NCBI GenBank assembly: GCA_948144175.1
Contig: CANXME010000519.1
Span: forward strand, 29,933 to 93,932
Direction: 5' to 3'
Length of the DNA stretch: 64,000 nucleotides
Origin: Closterium sp. NIES-65
Taxonomy: Eukaryota; Streptophyta; Zygnematophyceae; Desmidiales; Closteriaceae
Position 1 is the stretch's first letter; each line of letters starts with the position of its first letter. A program made the translations under genes and the position numbers. This document shows, piece by piece, positions 1 through 9,229 of the stretch. The notes beneath the pieces are model-generated. The model ran no database searches and had not been told where the DNA came from. It was given only the letters and a program-made list of their open reading frames with translations.

Positions 1-1
1 T

Positions 2-2044
2 CGCACTAGTGGTCGCGGTTCGCGTCAGCGTCCTCCTCCTGTCCCTGGCACGCACCGGATGTCTCTGCGTCCGTCCACTGCTCCTCTGCGTGCCCCTTTG
101 CCTTCTCCTCCTGAGTGCTCTCTTCCTGCACTTGCCGACCCGGAGTCGGACTCTCTTCGTGCTGCCAGTCCTACTGTCACGCGTCTCCTTGCTAGTGTCG
201 TCACTGACCCCTCCTTTGAGTCCACTGCTGCGTCTGCTCTTGTTGCTGAGCTCGTCGACTTTGCTGCTCGCTGTCGTCTAGACTACGCTTCTAGTCTTGT
301 TGCTGTGTCTGCGTCTGTCTGTCCTCCGTCCGTCGGGGGTGAGTGTGCTCTTGGCACGGACGTCCTTGAGGACAGGCAGGAGGAGTTCCAGTGTTTGGCT
401 GCTGCTTCACCTCATCTCGTCTCCGTACTGCTTACCCCTGAGGGAGACCCAGATGCACTTGACATCCCGACTCCGCGCTCTTACGCGGAAGCCGTAGAGG
501 GTCCCTACTCCTCTCAGTGGCAGGCAGCTATGGATGCAGAGATGGCTTCGTGGAAGTCCACAGGCACCTACGTTGACGCAATTCCCCCTCCTGGGGCGAA
601 CATCGTCAGTGGCATGTGGATCTTCAGGGTGAAGCGGCCGCTAGGTTCTCCACCTGTCTTCAAGGCGCGGTACTTGGCTCGTGGCTTCAGTCAGCGGCAG
701 GGAGTTGACTACTTTCAGACCTTCTCTCCCACCCCGAAGATGACCACTCTTCGGGTGCTGCTACACATAGCCGCTCAGCGTGACTACGAGCTTCACTCCC
801 TTGACTTCAGCACTGCTTTCTTGCAGGGTAGCCTGCACGAGGAGATCTGGCTGCGCTGTCCACCTGGCTTCACTGAGACTTTCCCTCCTGGCTCCCAGTG
901 GAGCCTCCGACGGCCAGTCTACGGTCTCCGCCAGGCACCGCGCAAGTGGCACGACACACTGAGGACTACGCTTGCGGCTCTTGGGTTTGCTCCCTCTACT
1001 GCTGACCCGTCGCTGTTTCCGCGCACCGACACCTCTCTGCCACCGTTCTACATCCTCGTGTACGTCGACGACTTGGTCTTTGCCACTGCTGACACTGCTG
1101 GACTCGCCCACGTGAAGTCCGAGCTGCAGAAGAGACACACGTGCACAGACCTGGGTGAACTGCGCAGCTACCTTGGCTTGCAGATCACCCGGGACAGAGC
1201 ACGCCGCACCATTACCCTGACTCAGTCCCACATGGTGCAGCAGGTCCTTCAGCGCTTCGGCTTCACGTACTCCTCGCCTCAGGCCACTCCTCTGCCTACT
1301 CGCCACTCGCTCTCAGCTCTGCCTTCGGATGAGTCCGTAGAGTCGAGTGGCCCGTACCCAGAGCTTGTTGGCTGCCTCATGTACCTGATGACCTGCACAC
1401 GAGCTGACCTTGCATACCCTCTTAGCATTCTTGCACGCTATGTTGCTCCTGGGAGACACAGACCAGAGCACATGGCTGCAGCAAAGAGGGTGTTGCGCTA
1501 CTTGTGCAGTACGTCGGGCATGGGGCTAGTGCTTGGAGGGCAGAGTCCAGTGGTCCTCACTGGGCACGCAGACGCCTCTTGGGCAGACGACCAGGCTACA
1601 CAGCGGTCGTCACAGGGTTACACCTTCATCCTTGGTTCCGGCTCTGTTTCGTGGTGGGCTACTCGCTCGTCTTCTGTTCTCGGCTCCAGTTGTGAGGTTG
1701 ATATCTACGCCGGAGCCCTGGCTGCTCAGGAGCTTCGCTGGCTCACCTACCTGCTGACTGACCTCGGAGAGCCGCCTCGTTCTCCTCCAGTGCTGTACGT
1801 AGACAACAAGGCCATGCTGGCCTTGTGTCGGGAGCAGCGCCTGGAGCACAGAACGAAGCACATTGCTCTCCGCTAATTTCTTGCTCGTGAGCTGCAGCAG
1901 CGTGGTCAGTTGCGACTTGCGTACGTGGCCTCTGAGGCCAACACTGCTGATATCTTCACTAAGGCACTTGCGCCTTGTGATCATCAGCGCTTCTGTACTC
2001 AGCTTGGTCTTGTACCTGTCTTGCCTCACTTACTCACTTCTTGA
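2..2044 (+). pseudogene. pol: Copia RT/RNase H, one premature stop (element A)
   Basis: Reverse transcriptase and RNase H of a copia polyprotein; the frame is open from base 2, so the real start lies upstream. The linker end (SLRPSTAPLRAPLPSPP) leads into the RT proper from about 520 (MDAEMASWKSTGTYVD, WIFRVKR, YFQTFSPTPKMTTLR, LDFSTAFLQG) and the catalytic YVDD box near 1059-1070. RNase H follows (GHADASWADD near 1563, YVDNKAMLALCREQ near 1796, then ANTADIFTKAL near 1940). A TAA at 1874-1876 replaces the Tyr codon of the RYFLAREL segment. The same frame then runs 55 more codons to the natural stop at 2042-2044. One nonsense change is the only lesion I see, so this is a fairly young copy. It acts by copying the element RNA to DNA in cytoplasmic particles. 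Confidence 0.93.
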
Positions 2045-2235
2045 TCTTGCTTGTACTGTGACATATATATATACTCCTACTCTTGCTTGTTTAGCCTGTT
2101 ATATATATATATATATGTTCCTGCATGTGAACTGGCCTTCTGGCCTTGAACTTGTGTTCGGAATGTGTGGTGACTTTGTGATCCACCCTGAGCTTTGCTT
2201 TGTTTTACTTGACTGGTCTTGTGACCCCTTGTTCT

Positions 2236-2256
2236 CCCCCACTTTGCCTATGGGGG
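2236..2256 (+). promoter_or_regulatory. Polypurine primer site in a CCCCCA/TGGGGG hairpin
   Basis: Just before the 3' LTR, CCCCCA pairs with TGGGGG across a 9-base loop. The right arm is the G-run that should serve as plus-strand primer. The same stem recurs in C, D, F and J with different loops. Confidence 0.6.
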
Positions 2257-2258
2257 TG

Positions 2259-2379
2259 TGTCAAATTATAATGTTATGTAGGCTATAGTGGGGTAGCCTA
2301 TATGGGGTACACATTTCTAGGGTTGCATATTTGTATCACGTTCATTCCTTAGTCAATCATTCTCGTTTCAGTTTTCTCA
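2259..2379 (+). repeat. 3' LTR of element A (121 bp)
   Basis: Starts TGTCAAATTA and ends TTTTCTCA, giving TG...CA ends. It shares the core gtaggctatagtggggta and an AACCCTA-type motif (as tagggtt) with the other Cop-1 LTRs of the window. At about 120 bp it is very short for an element of this size. Confidence 0.9.
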
Positions 2380-2515
2380 CAGTGGTTGGTGTTGACTGTG
2401 GTCTTGGCTCCTTCCAGGTAACATCTCCATGCCTTGAAGGCTGTAATGATTACTAAGGATTCTTTGTCGTGTATGGGGTTGTTGAGTTCACGACCACGTA
2501 ATGGATAAGGCGTTT
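2380..2515 (-). pseudogene. Gypsy RNase H fragment
   Basis: Read on the minus strand the peptide contains GRELNNPIHDKESLVIITAF followed by KAWRCYLEGAKTTVNTNH. This is the Ty3/gypsy RNase H core, usually NYPIHDKELLAIV...WRHYLEG...TDH. Only about 45 residues remain. Its wording differs from the RNase H of K at 6177-6563 (NYSSYIGEGLAVVWAMKHF), so it comes from another gypsy lineage. It is cut by the LTR of A on one side and runs into degenerate pyrimidine-rich sequence on the other. Confidence 0.75.
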
Positions 2516-3586
2516 CCCTTTTCAATAAGTTCGTTATTGCTGTCGGAATTCCTTCCCCTTCCCTTTGATCTTGGCTCACATGAGACTCTCTTATTATCCC
2601 CTCTCCCTTGCACACTTCTACCACTCCTGATCTGCCACCTCCCCTTCCTCTCGTGCTCTTTCCGCCAAATTTACCCCACTTTCTCCTTGCCCTTGCCTTT
2701 GTTTTGCTTTAGTTCCGACTCTTCCATGGCATTGCCCATGGCCCAACATCTCCACTTCTGCCTACCACTCCCTTCCCGGAAACGACATTCAACAAATGCA
2801 ATGAACCTAGCTTGCCACCCATATTTCCTGCCTGCTTCTTCCAGCAGGCGGCAATGACTTCCAGCTCTTCCCAAACTCGGCGTCTGTAAGGGAAACGAGA
2901 ACAAACACACGCACACCAGACAAACATTCCATTTGCCACCCTCTGTCCAGTCCTTACTACCTGTTTAGTTACCGTCCCACATGCCTCACCCACCTTTGCG
3001 AACCCTTGCTGTTTCACTCCTTACTGCGACCCCCCAACTTCCGAGTTACCCGCCTTCGCTTCCCACTAACCACCCCATACGCGCCTCTCACTCTTTCGTT
3101 CATGTACAAATGTACAAACACTTCCATTCTCTCGCTCTGTCATAATTACGGAGAACACCTTAGAATCCTGATAATTGTCGAAACCCCTTCCCCTTGCCCT
3201 TTGATCTTGGCTCACATATGACCCTCTTATTGTCCCCTCTCCCTTGCATACTTCTGCCTAACTTGCTTTGCCACCTCCCTCCGCTCTCATGCTCTTTTTG
3301 CCGACTTCAACCCACTTTCTCCTTGCCCTTGCATTTGTTATGCTTCTATTTTGACCCTTCCAACCACCTCCCATAATGCATTGCAGCCATCCTCAAGCGC
3401 GTCATGTGACCAGCTTGTCCTGTCCTTTCTTTCTCACTGTGAATCCTGGCCACATTCGTCATGTGATCTGCCACGCGTTTACCCTTCCCGTCTTCGAGCA
3501 CTATCACCCCCCTGCAGGCTTCACTTCCTTCACTTTCCAGCGCTGCGGCGTGAGACCGACATCTAGTGTATCCTTGCGCTGTCTCC
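2516..3586 (-). mobile_element. Degenerate gypsy tail and LTR-like remnants
   Basis: No convincing gene. Two copies of a pyrimidine-rich segment (about 2567-2730 and 3200-3370, sharing ctttgatcttggctcaca and actttctccttgcccttgc) flank a stretch at about 2741-3190. That stretch resembles 17728-18064 upstream of the K gag (shared: ggtgtctgcaaaagaaacga versus gcgtctgtaagggaaacga, then aacaaacacacgcac). The tail copy at 3346-3586 still encodes, on the minus strand, VIVLEDGKGKRVADHMTNVA, the C-terminal end of a K-type integrase. I read this as scrambled 3' ends and LTR pieces of K-family elements. Confidence 0.55.
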
Positions 3587-4455
3587 TCAAGTATACCTTT
3601 CCTCCTCATGCACTCCTTGCCCATTACTTGCGCTCCGTGCCTCCTGTCCCTGTTTGTACCTCTCAATGTTGCACAGCTGTGCCACATGCAGATTCTCTAG
3701 GGCGGCAGGTAACAGTTGACGGAGGTATGCTGCCCTTCCTTCTGCTACATCTATCCACTTCTTCGCCAAGCCCGTCGTTACAACGTCCAAAGCAGCTTTG
3801 GTGCCTCGACGAGCATCATTGGCTCCTTCCCGAAGAAGTTGTAATAAGGGGAAACGTTCTTGAGCGCGGCCTGCTTTTGAACCTGTACCATGCCATCACC
3901 CAGCACAGTTGTTTGTCCCATCCCCTTTATGCTCCTCACTGTACGCTTTCAGCCCTTTCTTCATTGTCTGTACCAGCCTCTCTGACAGCCCATCGCTATG
4001 CAGGTGATAACGTGAGGTACAGCGGTGCTTGAAGCCACTAGCTATCAGTAGCTCGTCAAATGCTCCCTTGAATTTTGTTCCCTGTTCAGTCAGCACCTCT
4101 CCACATGCCCCCAGCCAGGTAATTGCCCTTTTCTCAAATGTATCTACCACTGCATCAGCCGTCTTGTGCTCCAGCGGCTTCGCTTTCGCCCACTTGCTTA
4201 CGTGTTCCACCACTAGACGAATATGCCTTCTCCCTTTTGTTGTGACTGGCAGCTCCCCCGCGATGTCCAGTGATCATCGGTAGCCTAGGCTTACTATGGG
4301 AAGTGGTTGGAGCTCCGCATTCTCCTGTTCCATCACTGCCTGGTTCCTACAGCGCGCCTCGCAGCGCCACACCCAGTCCTTGATCTGCTTCCACCTTTTT
4401 GCCCGCCACCAACTCGTCTGCACCAGCTGCTGCGTTCGCAACGGCCCGTAGTGGT
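3587..4455 (-). pseudogene. Gypsy integrase, second K-family copy (K')
   Basis: Decayed integrase parallel to the one at 5105-5950. On the minus strand it reads LRTQQLVQTSWW, then LPIVSLGYR, a stop, SLDIAGELPV, VEHVSKWAKAKPLEHKTADA, VLTEQGTKFKGAFDELL, SDGLSERLVQTMKKGL, and after a frameshift LDVVTTGLAKKWIDVA and LRQLLPAALENLHVAQL. The first catalytic Asp (SLDIAG) and the Glu (SDGLSER) persist. The second Asp box reads LTEQGTKF where K has LTDQGTEF, so that catalytic Asp is lost. Several stops and shifts make it inactive. At 4455 it meets an integrase fragment of another lineage. Confidence 0.85.
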
Positions 4456-4680
4456 CGGGATGAAGTGTCCCATCTTAGAGAACTTGTTGATCACCACGAG
4501 TATAACATTATGCCCTCGTGTTGGAAACCTCCCCACTAGCCTGTATGCCTTCTCTCTGCCGCTACTGCTCTGGCTGACCTTCCCCTCTCTCAGCCAACCA
4601 TTCCTTTCTCCCGTGCTCCTCACCCTCTTCCCCAATTGATCTGCCTCTTCCCACCCTTTGGCGATCTTCTCACATGGCTT
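4456..4680 (-). pseudogene. Integrase fragment of another gypsy lineage
   Basis: The minus strand encodes RGHNVILVVINKFSKMGHFI followed by PTTT, which is the classical gypsy integrase core wording (usually DAILVVVDRLSKMAHFIPT). The K-type integrase has ILLMVEHVSKWAEANP at this place, so this scrap comes from another lineage and is fused to K' near 4455. About 25 residues are recognisable; the rest up to 4680 is unassigned. Confidence 0.6.
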
Positions 4681-4774
4681 GATCTTGGTTGACCCTCTTC
4701 TCTTGCCCACTCCTGTGAATACCCCCTTTTTACCTCTACCCCACTTTTTCCTTTCCTTTGCCTTTGTTGTCCCT

Positions 4775-5950
4775 CTACTCAGACCCTTCCTGCCCCCTCC
4801 CATGGCGCATTGCTGCCATTGTCGCGCGCGTCATGGGACCCTGTGGTCCTCCCTTGTCCTTTTCGGTGCGAATCCTGGCCACATTAGTGACGTGGTCCGC
4901 CACCCGCTTTCCCTTTCCATCCTCCAGAACTATAACCTCTGACGGCCGCACCTCCTTCATGGTCCATCGCTGCTGTGAGAGCCCTACATCCAACGCATGC
5001 TTATGCTACCTCCTGAGGTACACCTCTTCTTCCTCCCGTACTCTTGCTATTGCCCCTTTCCTGTTCGCCTCCCGCCTCTGCTTATAACGCTCTATGTCCC
5101 GCAGCTATGCGACATAAAGGTTCTCCAGAGCCGCCGGCAGCAGGTGCCTCAGATACGCCGCCCGTGCATCCGCCACCGCCACACACTTTTCAGCTGTGCC
5201 AGTAGTCACCACATCCAGCAGAAGCCTCGGCGCTCCTACTGGCATAACGGGCTCTGTGCCGAACAGCAGATAGTAGGGTGGCACGTCCTTCAGCGCTGCC
5301 TGCTTGCTGAAACGATACCCCGCCATCACCCAGCAGAGCTTCCTGTCCCAGTCCCTCGTATGCTCTTCCCTGTAGGCCCGTAGTCCCCTTTTTACAGTCT
5401 GCACCAGTCGCTCTGTCAGCCCGTCGCTGTGCTGATGGTATCGGGATGTGGAGCGGTGCCTGATGCCGCTGGCCTTCAACAGCTGGTCGAACGCCCCTTC
5501 AAACTCGGTGCCCTGGTCCGTCAGCACCTCTCTGCATGCCCCCAGCTGTGTGACCACCATCTCCTCGAACGCCTCGGCCACCGCCTCCGCGGTCTTGTGA
5601 ACCAATGGATTAGCCTCCGCCCACTTGCTGACGTGCTCCACCATCAGGAGGATGTACCTCCGTCCCTTCTTGGTGACCGGCAGCTCCCCCGCTATGTCTA
5701 GGGACCAGCGGTAGCCCAGGCTCACTATGGGCAGCGGTTGCAGCTCCGCCTTCTCCCTCTCCAACACGGCTCTGTTCCTGCAGCAGGCCTCACACTTCCA
5801 TACCCACTCCTTGATCTGCTGTCGCATGCCTGCCCACCACCACTCTGTCTGCACCAGCTGCTGCGTCCGCGGGGGTCCGTAATGTCCTAGCTTCATGTGC
5901 ACCCCGCTTATGATGCCCTCCTGCTCTCCTGGTGGTGGGACGTGCTTCAT
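4775..5950 (-). pseudogene. Gypsy integrase of element K
   Basis: Integrase that would insert the DNA copy into the host genome. The zinc-binding N-terminus reads HMKLGHYGPPRTQQLVQ... and KCEACCRNR (HHCC). The catalytic triad is visible as SLDIAGEL (Asp), VLTDQGTEFEGAF (Asp) and SDGLTERLVQTV (Glu). The open frame covers 5950-5105, including PYYLLFGTEPVMPVGAPRLL and LPAALENLYVA. After a stop the C-terminal tail continues at 4993-4775 in another frame (VIVLEDGKGKRVADHVTNVA), like the SH3-like tail of gypsy integrases. No chromodomain is recognisable. It is the best preserved part of K. Confidence 0.9.
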
Positions 5951-6176
5951 CCCTCCCCTTTCTTAGCTGCACCTGCCCTTTGAACCAGCGGTAGTGTTTT
6001 CCCCTTGCCCGCACTCTCGCAGGCACTGCCCCCTCCTCTGTGGTTGCCCCTTGAATCCATGCCAGGGCTTCCCGGTCCTCCCAAATATCCGCAGGGCCCC
6101 CTTTCTTCTCCCCCCACGCTTGCCCCCTATCCGCCTACTTCGCCATCGTCATGAGGCAGGCTGACGGTTGCACGTC
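5951..6176 (-). other. K spacer between RNase H and integrase
   Basis: Minus-strand text is degenerate with pieces such as RARGKHYRWFKGQVQLRKGR that would precede the integrase zinc finger. No separate gene is visible. Confidence 0.5.
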
Positions 6177-6563
6177 CTATGGGTTTCTTGATAGGCCATC
6201 TACGTGCTGTGTAGTCTTCCCGCGCCGGTGCCTAATTTCGAATTCATACTCTTGTAGCTTTATCGCCCATCGGGTGTTCCTCCCCGTGAGATTTGGAGTC
6301 TGCATTAACCGTAGCAGTGGCTGGTGATAATTTACCAGGGTAAACTTATTGCCCTGCAGATACACCCAAAAGTGCTTCATCGCCCACACCACCGCCAAGC
6401 CCTCCCCTATATACGATGAGTAGTTGCCCTCCGCCGCGTTGCAGCTGTGGCTCGCGAAGGCCACCACTTTCTCCACCTCCCCTTTCATCTGCACTAGCAC
6501 CACTCCCATGCCTACGCTGCTCCAGTCCGTGTACAGCGTGAATGGCAAATCCGCTCTTGGCAA
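6177..6563 (-). pseudogene. Gypsy RNase H of element K
   Basis: RNase H domain removing the RNA strand during reverse transcription. It reads LPRADLPFTLYTDWSSVGMG (first catalytic Asp in YTD), VVAFASHSCNAAEGNYSSY, EGLAVVWAMKHFWVYLQGNK and NYHQPLLRLMQ, then YEFEIRHRRGKTTQHVDGLS, the usual RNase H end with the H-x-D of HVDGLSR. The canonical TDH of the third block has become VNYHQ. It lies one frame away from the RT end at 6780-6570, so a frameshift near 6560 separates the two. It is the middle part of the K pol. Confidence 0.88.
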
Positions 6564-6569
6564 TTCCAG

Positions 6570-7575
6570 CGCTGCCCTGTTTTTCCACGGCTCCCATCAG
6601 GTCCTGCACCGCCCTCTCCTGGTCTGGCCCCCATTCCCACTCCTTGTTCTCCCTGAGTAGCTGGTTCAGCGCGGTGGCTCGGCTGCTGAAGTTCGTCACG
6701 AACTTACGGTAGTAATTCAAGAACCCCAGCAGCGCCCGTAACGAGGTTCTGTCCTTCGGCGTAGCCACTCGGTCCAGCACTTCTACTTTCGCCTTCTGAA
6801 TCCCAATCTTCCTCCCTTCGACCTTGAAACCGAGGTACTCTACCGTGGTCTACCCGAATTCGCATTTCTTCGGATGGCAAGTTAGCCCGGCTCCCTGTAT
6901 GGTGGTCAAGGCTACTTCCACGTCCTTCACGCATGACTGGTTGTCTGTACTGAACGCGTCAATGTAACACGCGGCGTTCTGGACCTCCCGCAGCACCCGA
7001 TCCATGATACGTTGGAATTCCGGGGACGCCGACTTCAAGCCAAACGGTAGGAAGTTCCATTCGTACTGCCCGTCCGGCCCATGAAAAGCCGTCTTCTTTT
7101 TGTCCACCCCTGATATGGGGATCTGATTATATCCCTGCCGCAGGTCTAGCATGGAGAATACTAGCGCTTCCGCTAGCTTGTCAAAAATTTCATCCGGCAT
7201 CGGCGTCTGGTACCTGTTCATGACCGTAACCTTGTTCAGCCCTCTGTAATCTCCCCACATTTGCTTAGAGAGTACTTTTCCCGTCACATCTGTCCGCGCC
7301 ACCACCACCGTCGCCGCTGCATAGTCTGAGCTGGATTTCCTAATGAAGCCTGCCTCCGAGAGCTCCTGACACTTCTCCTTGCGTATCGATGTCTCTTTCC
7401 CTGTCATCCGCCGCCGCCACTGGTACACCAAGATCTCCATGGTCAGTTCTAGGGTGACCTCTGCCATGTTGCATCTTCCCACCTCTTTCAGCGAGTAGGC
7501 GAAGGCCGCCTAATGCTTGGCAAGTACCCTTTTTAACTCAGCTGCGTCTTCTTTAGCCATGCCTTCCCCTATCAC
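6570..7575 (-). pseudogene. Gypsy reverse transcriptase of element K
   Basis: Reverse transcriptase in three pieces. The N-terminus (7575-7483) reads AKEDAAELKRVLAKH, a stop, AAFAYSLKEVGRCN. The main body (7482-6850) has TLELTMEILVYQWRRRM, CQELSEAGFIRKSSSDYAA, MWGDYRGLNKVTVMNRYQTP, MLDLRQGYNQIPI and FLPFGLKSASPEFQRIMDRV. The catalytic box reads CYIDAFSTDN where gypsy RTs have Y(I/L)DDI, so one catalytic Asp is lost. The thumb region (GFLNYYRKFVTNFSSRATAL) follows at 6780-6590 in another frame. The upstream coding text continues on the far side of J, at 14694 and beyond. Confidence 0.88.
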
Positions 7576-7610
7576 CCACTCCTTCTCACCCTCCTCCCGT
7601 CACGGTCGTT

Positions 7611-7728
7611 CCAGTCAAACTATCATGCTGTGTGAGTTGTCTAGTCTGTCGTGGGGTAGCCTATATGGGGTACAACCCAATTAGGGTCGTACTTGTATCA
7701 ACTTTCTGCTAAATACAATCATTCCTGC
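7611..7728 (+). repeat. 5' LTR of element J (about 118 bp)
   Basis: Aligns with 14579-14693 (shared gtggggtagcct, atggggtac, cccaattagggtc, acttgtatcaactttctgct). The outer end has lost the TG. No tRNA-Met-like primer site follows; the LTR runs straight into the leader, so the junction is rearranged. Confidence 0.78.
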
Positions 7729-9229
7729 TAGTGACCGACTGCGGTTACCGCGCTACCCCACGCCTTGCCCTGTGATGCGCCGTTAGCGCGCGCCCTGCCC
7801 TGCCCTGCCTTGAGTCACATTGCCCGTGCACGCCCTGCCCCGCGTCACGTTGCCCCGCACACGCCCTGCCCTGCCCCGCGTTGAGCTGCCCCGCGTCGTG
7901 GCCCATGCAGCCCGTCACGTCGCGCGCCCCTGCTGCCCGTCACTCCGTGCGCCCCTGCTGTCCGTCGCGTCGCGCCGCCCACGCACCCTTGCTGCCCGTT
8001 GCGTCGCCCGTGCGAGGTGCCCCAGCCCGTCGCGTCGCCCGTCCGCCCTGCCCTTGTCCGCCGCGTCGCCCATGCGGGCTGCCCCAGCCCGTCGCGTCGC
8101 CCGTCCGCCCTGCCTGCCCGTGCGCCGCCCCTACCTGCTCCGCGTCGCCCCGCCCCGCGCACGCAACCCGCGCGCCGCCCCTTGCAGCCCGCGTGCCGCC
8201 CGTCTGCAGCACGCGCGCCGCTCTGCTGGCAGTGCGCTGCCCTCTGCAGCCCACGCACCGCCCTTGCAGCCTGCGCACTGCCCTGCTGGCCGCGTAGGAC
8301 CGTTTTTTTGGGCCCACCATTAGCTAGTGACCGACTGCGGTGACCGCGCTACCCCACGCCCTGCCCTGTGCTGCGCCATCAGCGCGCGCCCTGCCCTTCC
8401 CTGCCTTGAGTCACACTGCCCGTGCACGCCCTGCCCCGCGTCGCGCTGCCCCGCGCACGCCCTGCCCTGCCCCGCGTAGCGCTGCCCCGCGTCGTGCGCC
8501 CCTGCAGCCCGTCACGTCGCGTACCCCTGCTGCCCGTCACTCCGTGCGCCCCTGCTGTCCGTTGAGTCGCACCGCCCATGCGCCCCTGCTGCCCGTCGCG
8601 TTGCCCATGCGGGCTGCCCCAGCCCGTCGCGTCGCCCGTCCGCCGTGCCCCTGTCCGTTGCGTCGCCCGTGCAGGCTGCCCCAGCCCGTCGCGTCGCCCG
8701 TCCGCCCTGCCTGCCCGTGCGCCACCCCTGCCTGCTGCACGCTGCCCCTGCCTGCCCCGTGTCACGTCACCCCACGCACGCCACCCTCGCGCCGCCCTCA
8801 GCCCGTGCGCCGCCCGTTTGCAAATACGCGAGCCGCTCTGCTGGTAGTTCGCTGCCCTCTGCAGCCCACGCGCCACCCTTGCAGCCCCGCACGTCGCCCT
8901 GCTCGTTGCGTGCCGCCCCTGCCTGCCCGTGCACTGCCCTTTGCGTCCCGCACCCTGCCCTATTTGTTCGCGAGCCGCCCATCTGCAGCCCGTGCGCCAC
9001 CGTGGCAGCCTGCGCGCCACCCTGCAGCCCGTGCGCCGCCCTTGTAGCCCGCGCGCTGCCCCTCTTCCAACCCCACGCCCCGTCCTGCCTTTCCGTGCAC
9101 CGCCTCTGCTCTGGCCGCGCGCCGCTTTTCCGTGACCGTGCGCCACCCTGACCTACCCTAGTGCCTGCTCGCCACCCTGCCTTCCATCCGTGCTGCCCTA
9201 CTAGTTGCGCGCCTCTTTGCTTGCCCGCT
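7729..9229 (+). repeat. GC-rich leader of J with tandem duplication
   Basis: Non-coding 1.5-kb leader of irregular repeats of cgtcgcccgtccgccctgcc type. A unit of about 596 bp is duplicated: tagtgaccgactgcggt starts at 7729 and again at 8325. Just before the second copy lie a T-run and GGGCCCACC (8310-8318), which in other Cop-1 elements stand right after the primer site. The long Arg/Ala/Pro open frames on both strands here are composition artefacts. Confidence 0.75.

Larger units (their letters stand above)
1..2379 (+). mobile_element. Cop-1 copia element A, 3' half
   Basis: This is the 3' portion of a Ty1/copia LTR retrotransposon that enters from the left edge. It holds the end of the integrase-RT linker, the whole RT and RNase H region, an untranslated tail, a purine-rich primer site and a 3' LTR. 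The order matches the complete sister copy C at 19547-26996. The 5' half and 5' LTR are outside the window, so the target duplication cannot be tested; cagtg right after the LTR is the candidate. On the right it abuts minus-strand gypsy sequence. Confidence 0.93.

Noticed and set aside
7820-9151. Long Arg/Ala/Pro-rich frames on both strands in the J leader
   Set aside because: GC-rich repeats lack stop codons by composition. They overlap in all frames, and the other leaders (19.8-20.6, 45.5-46.2, 55.5-56.1 kb) show the same effect with different residues.
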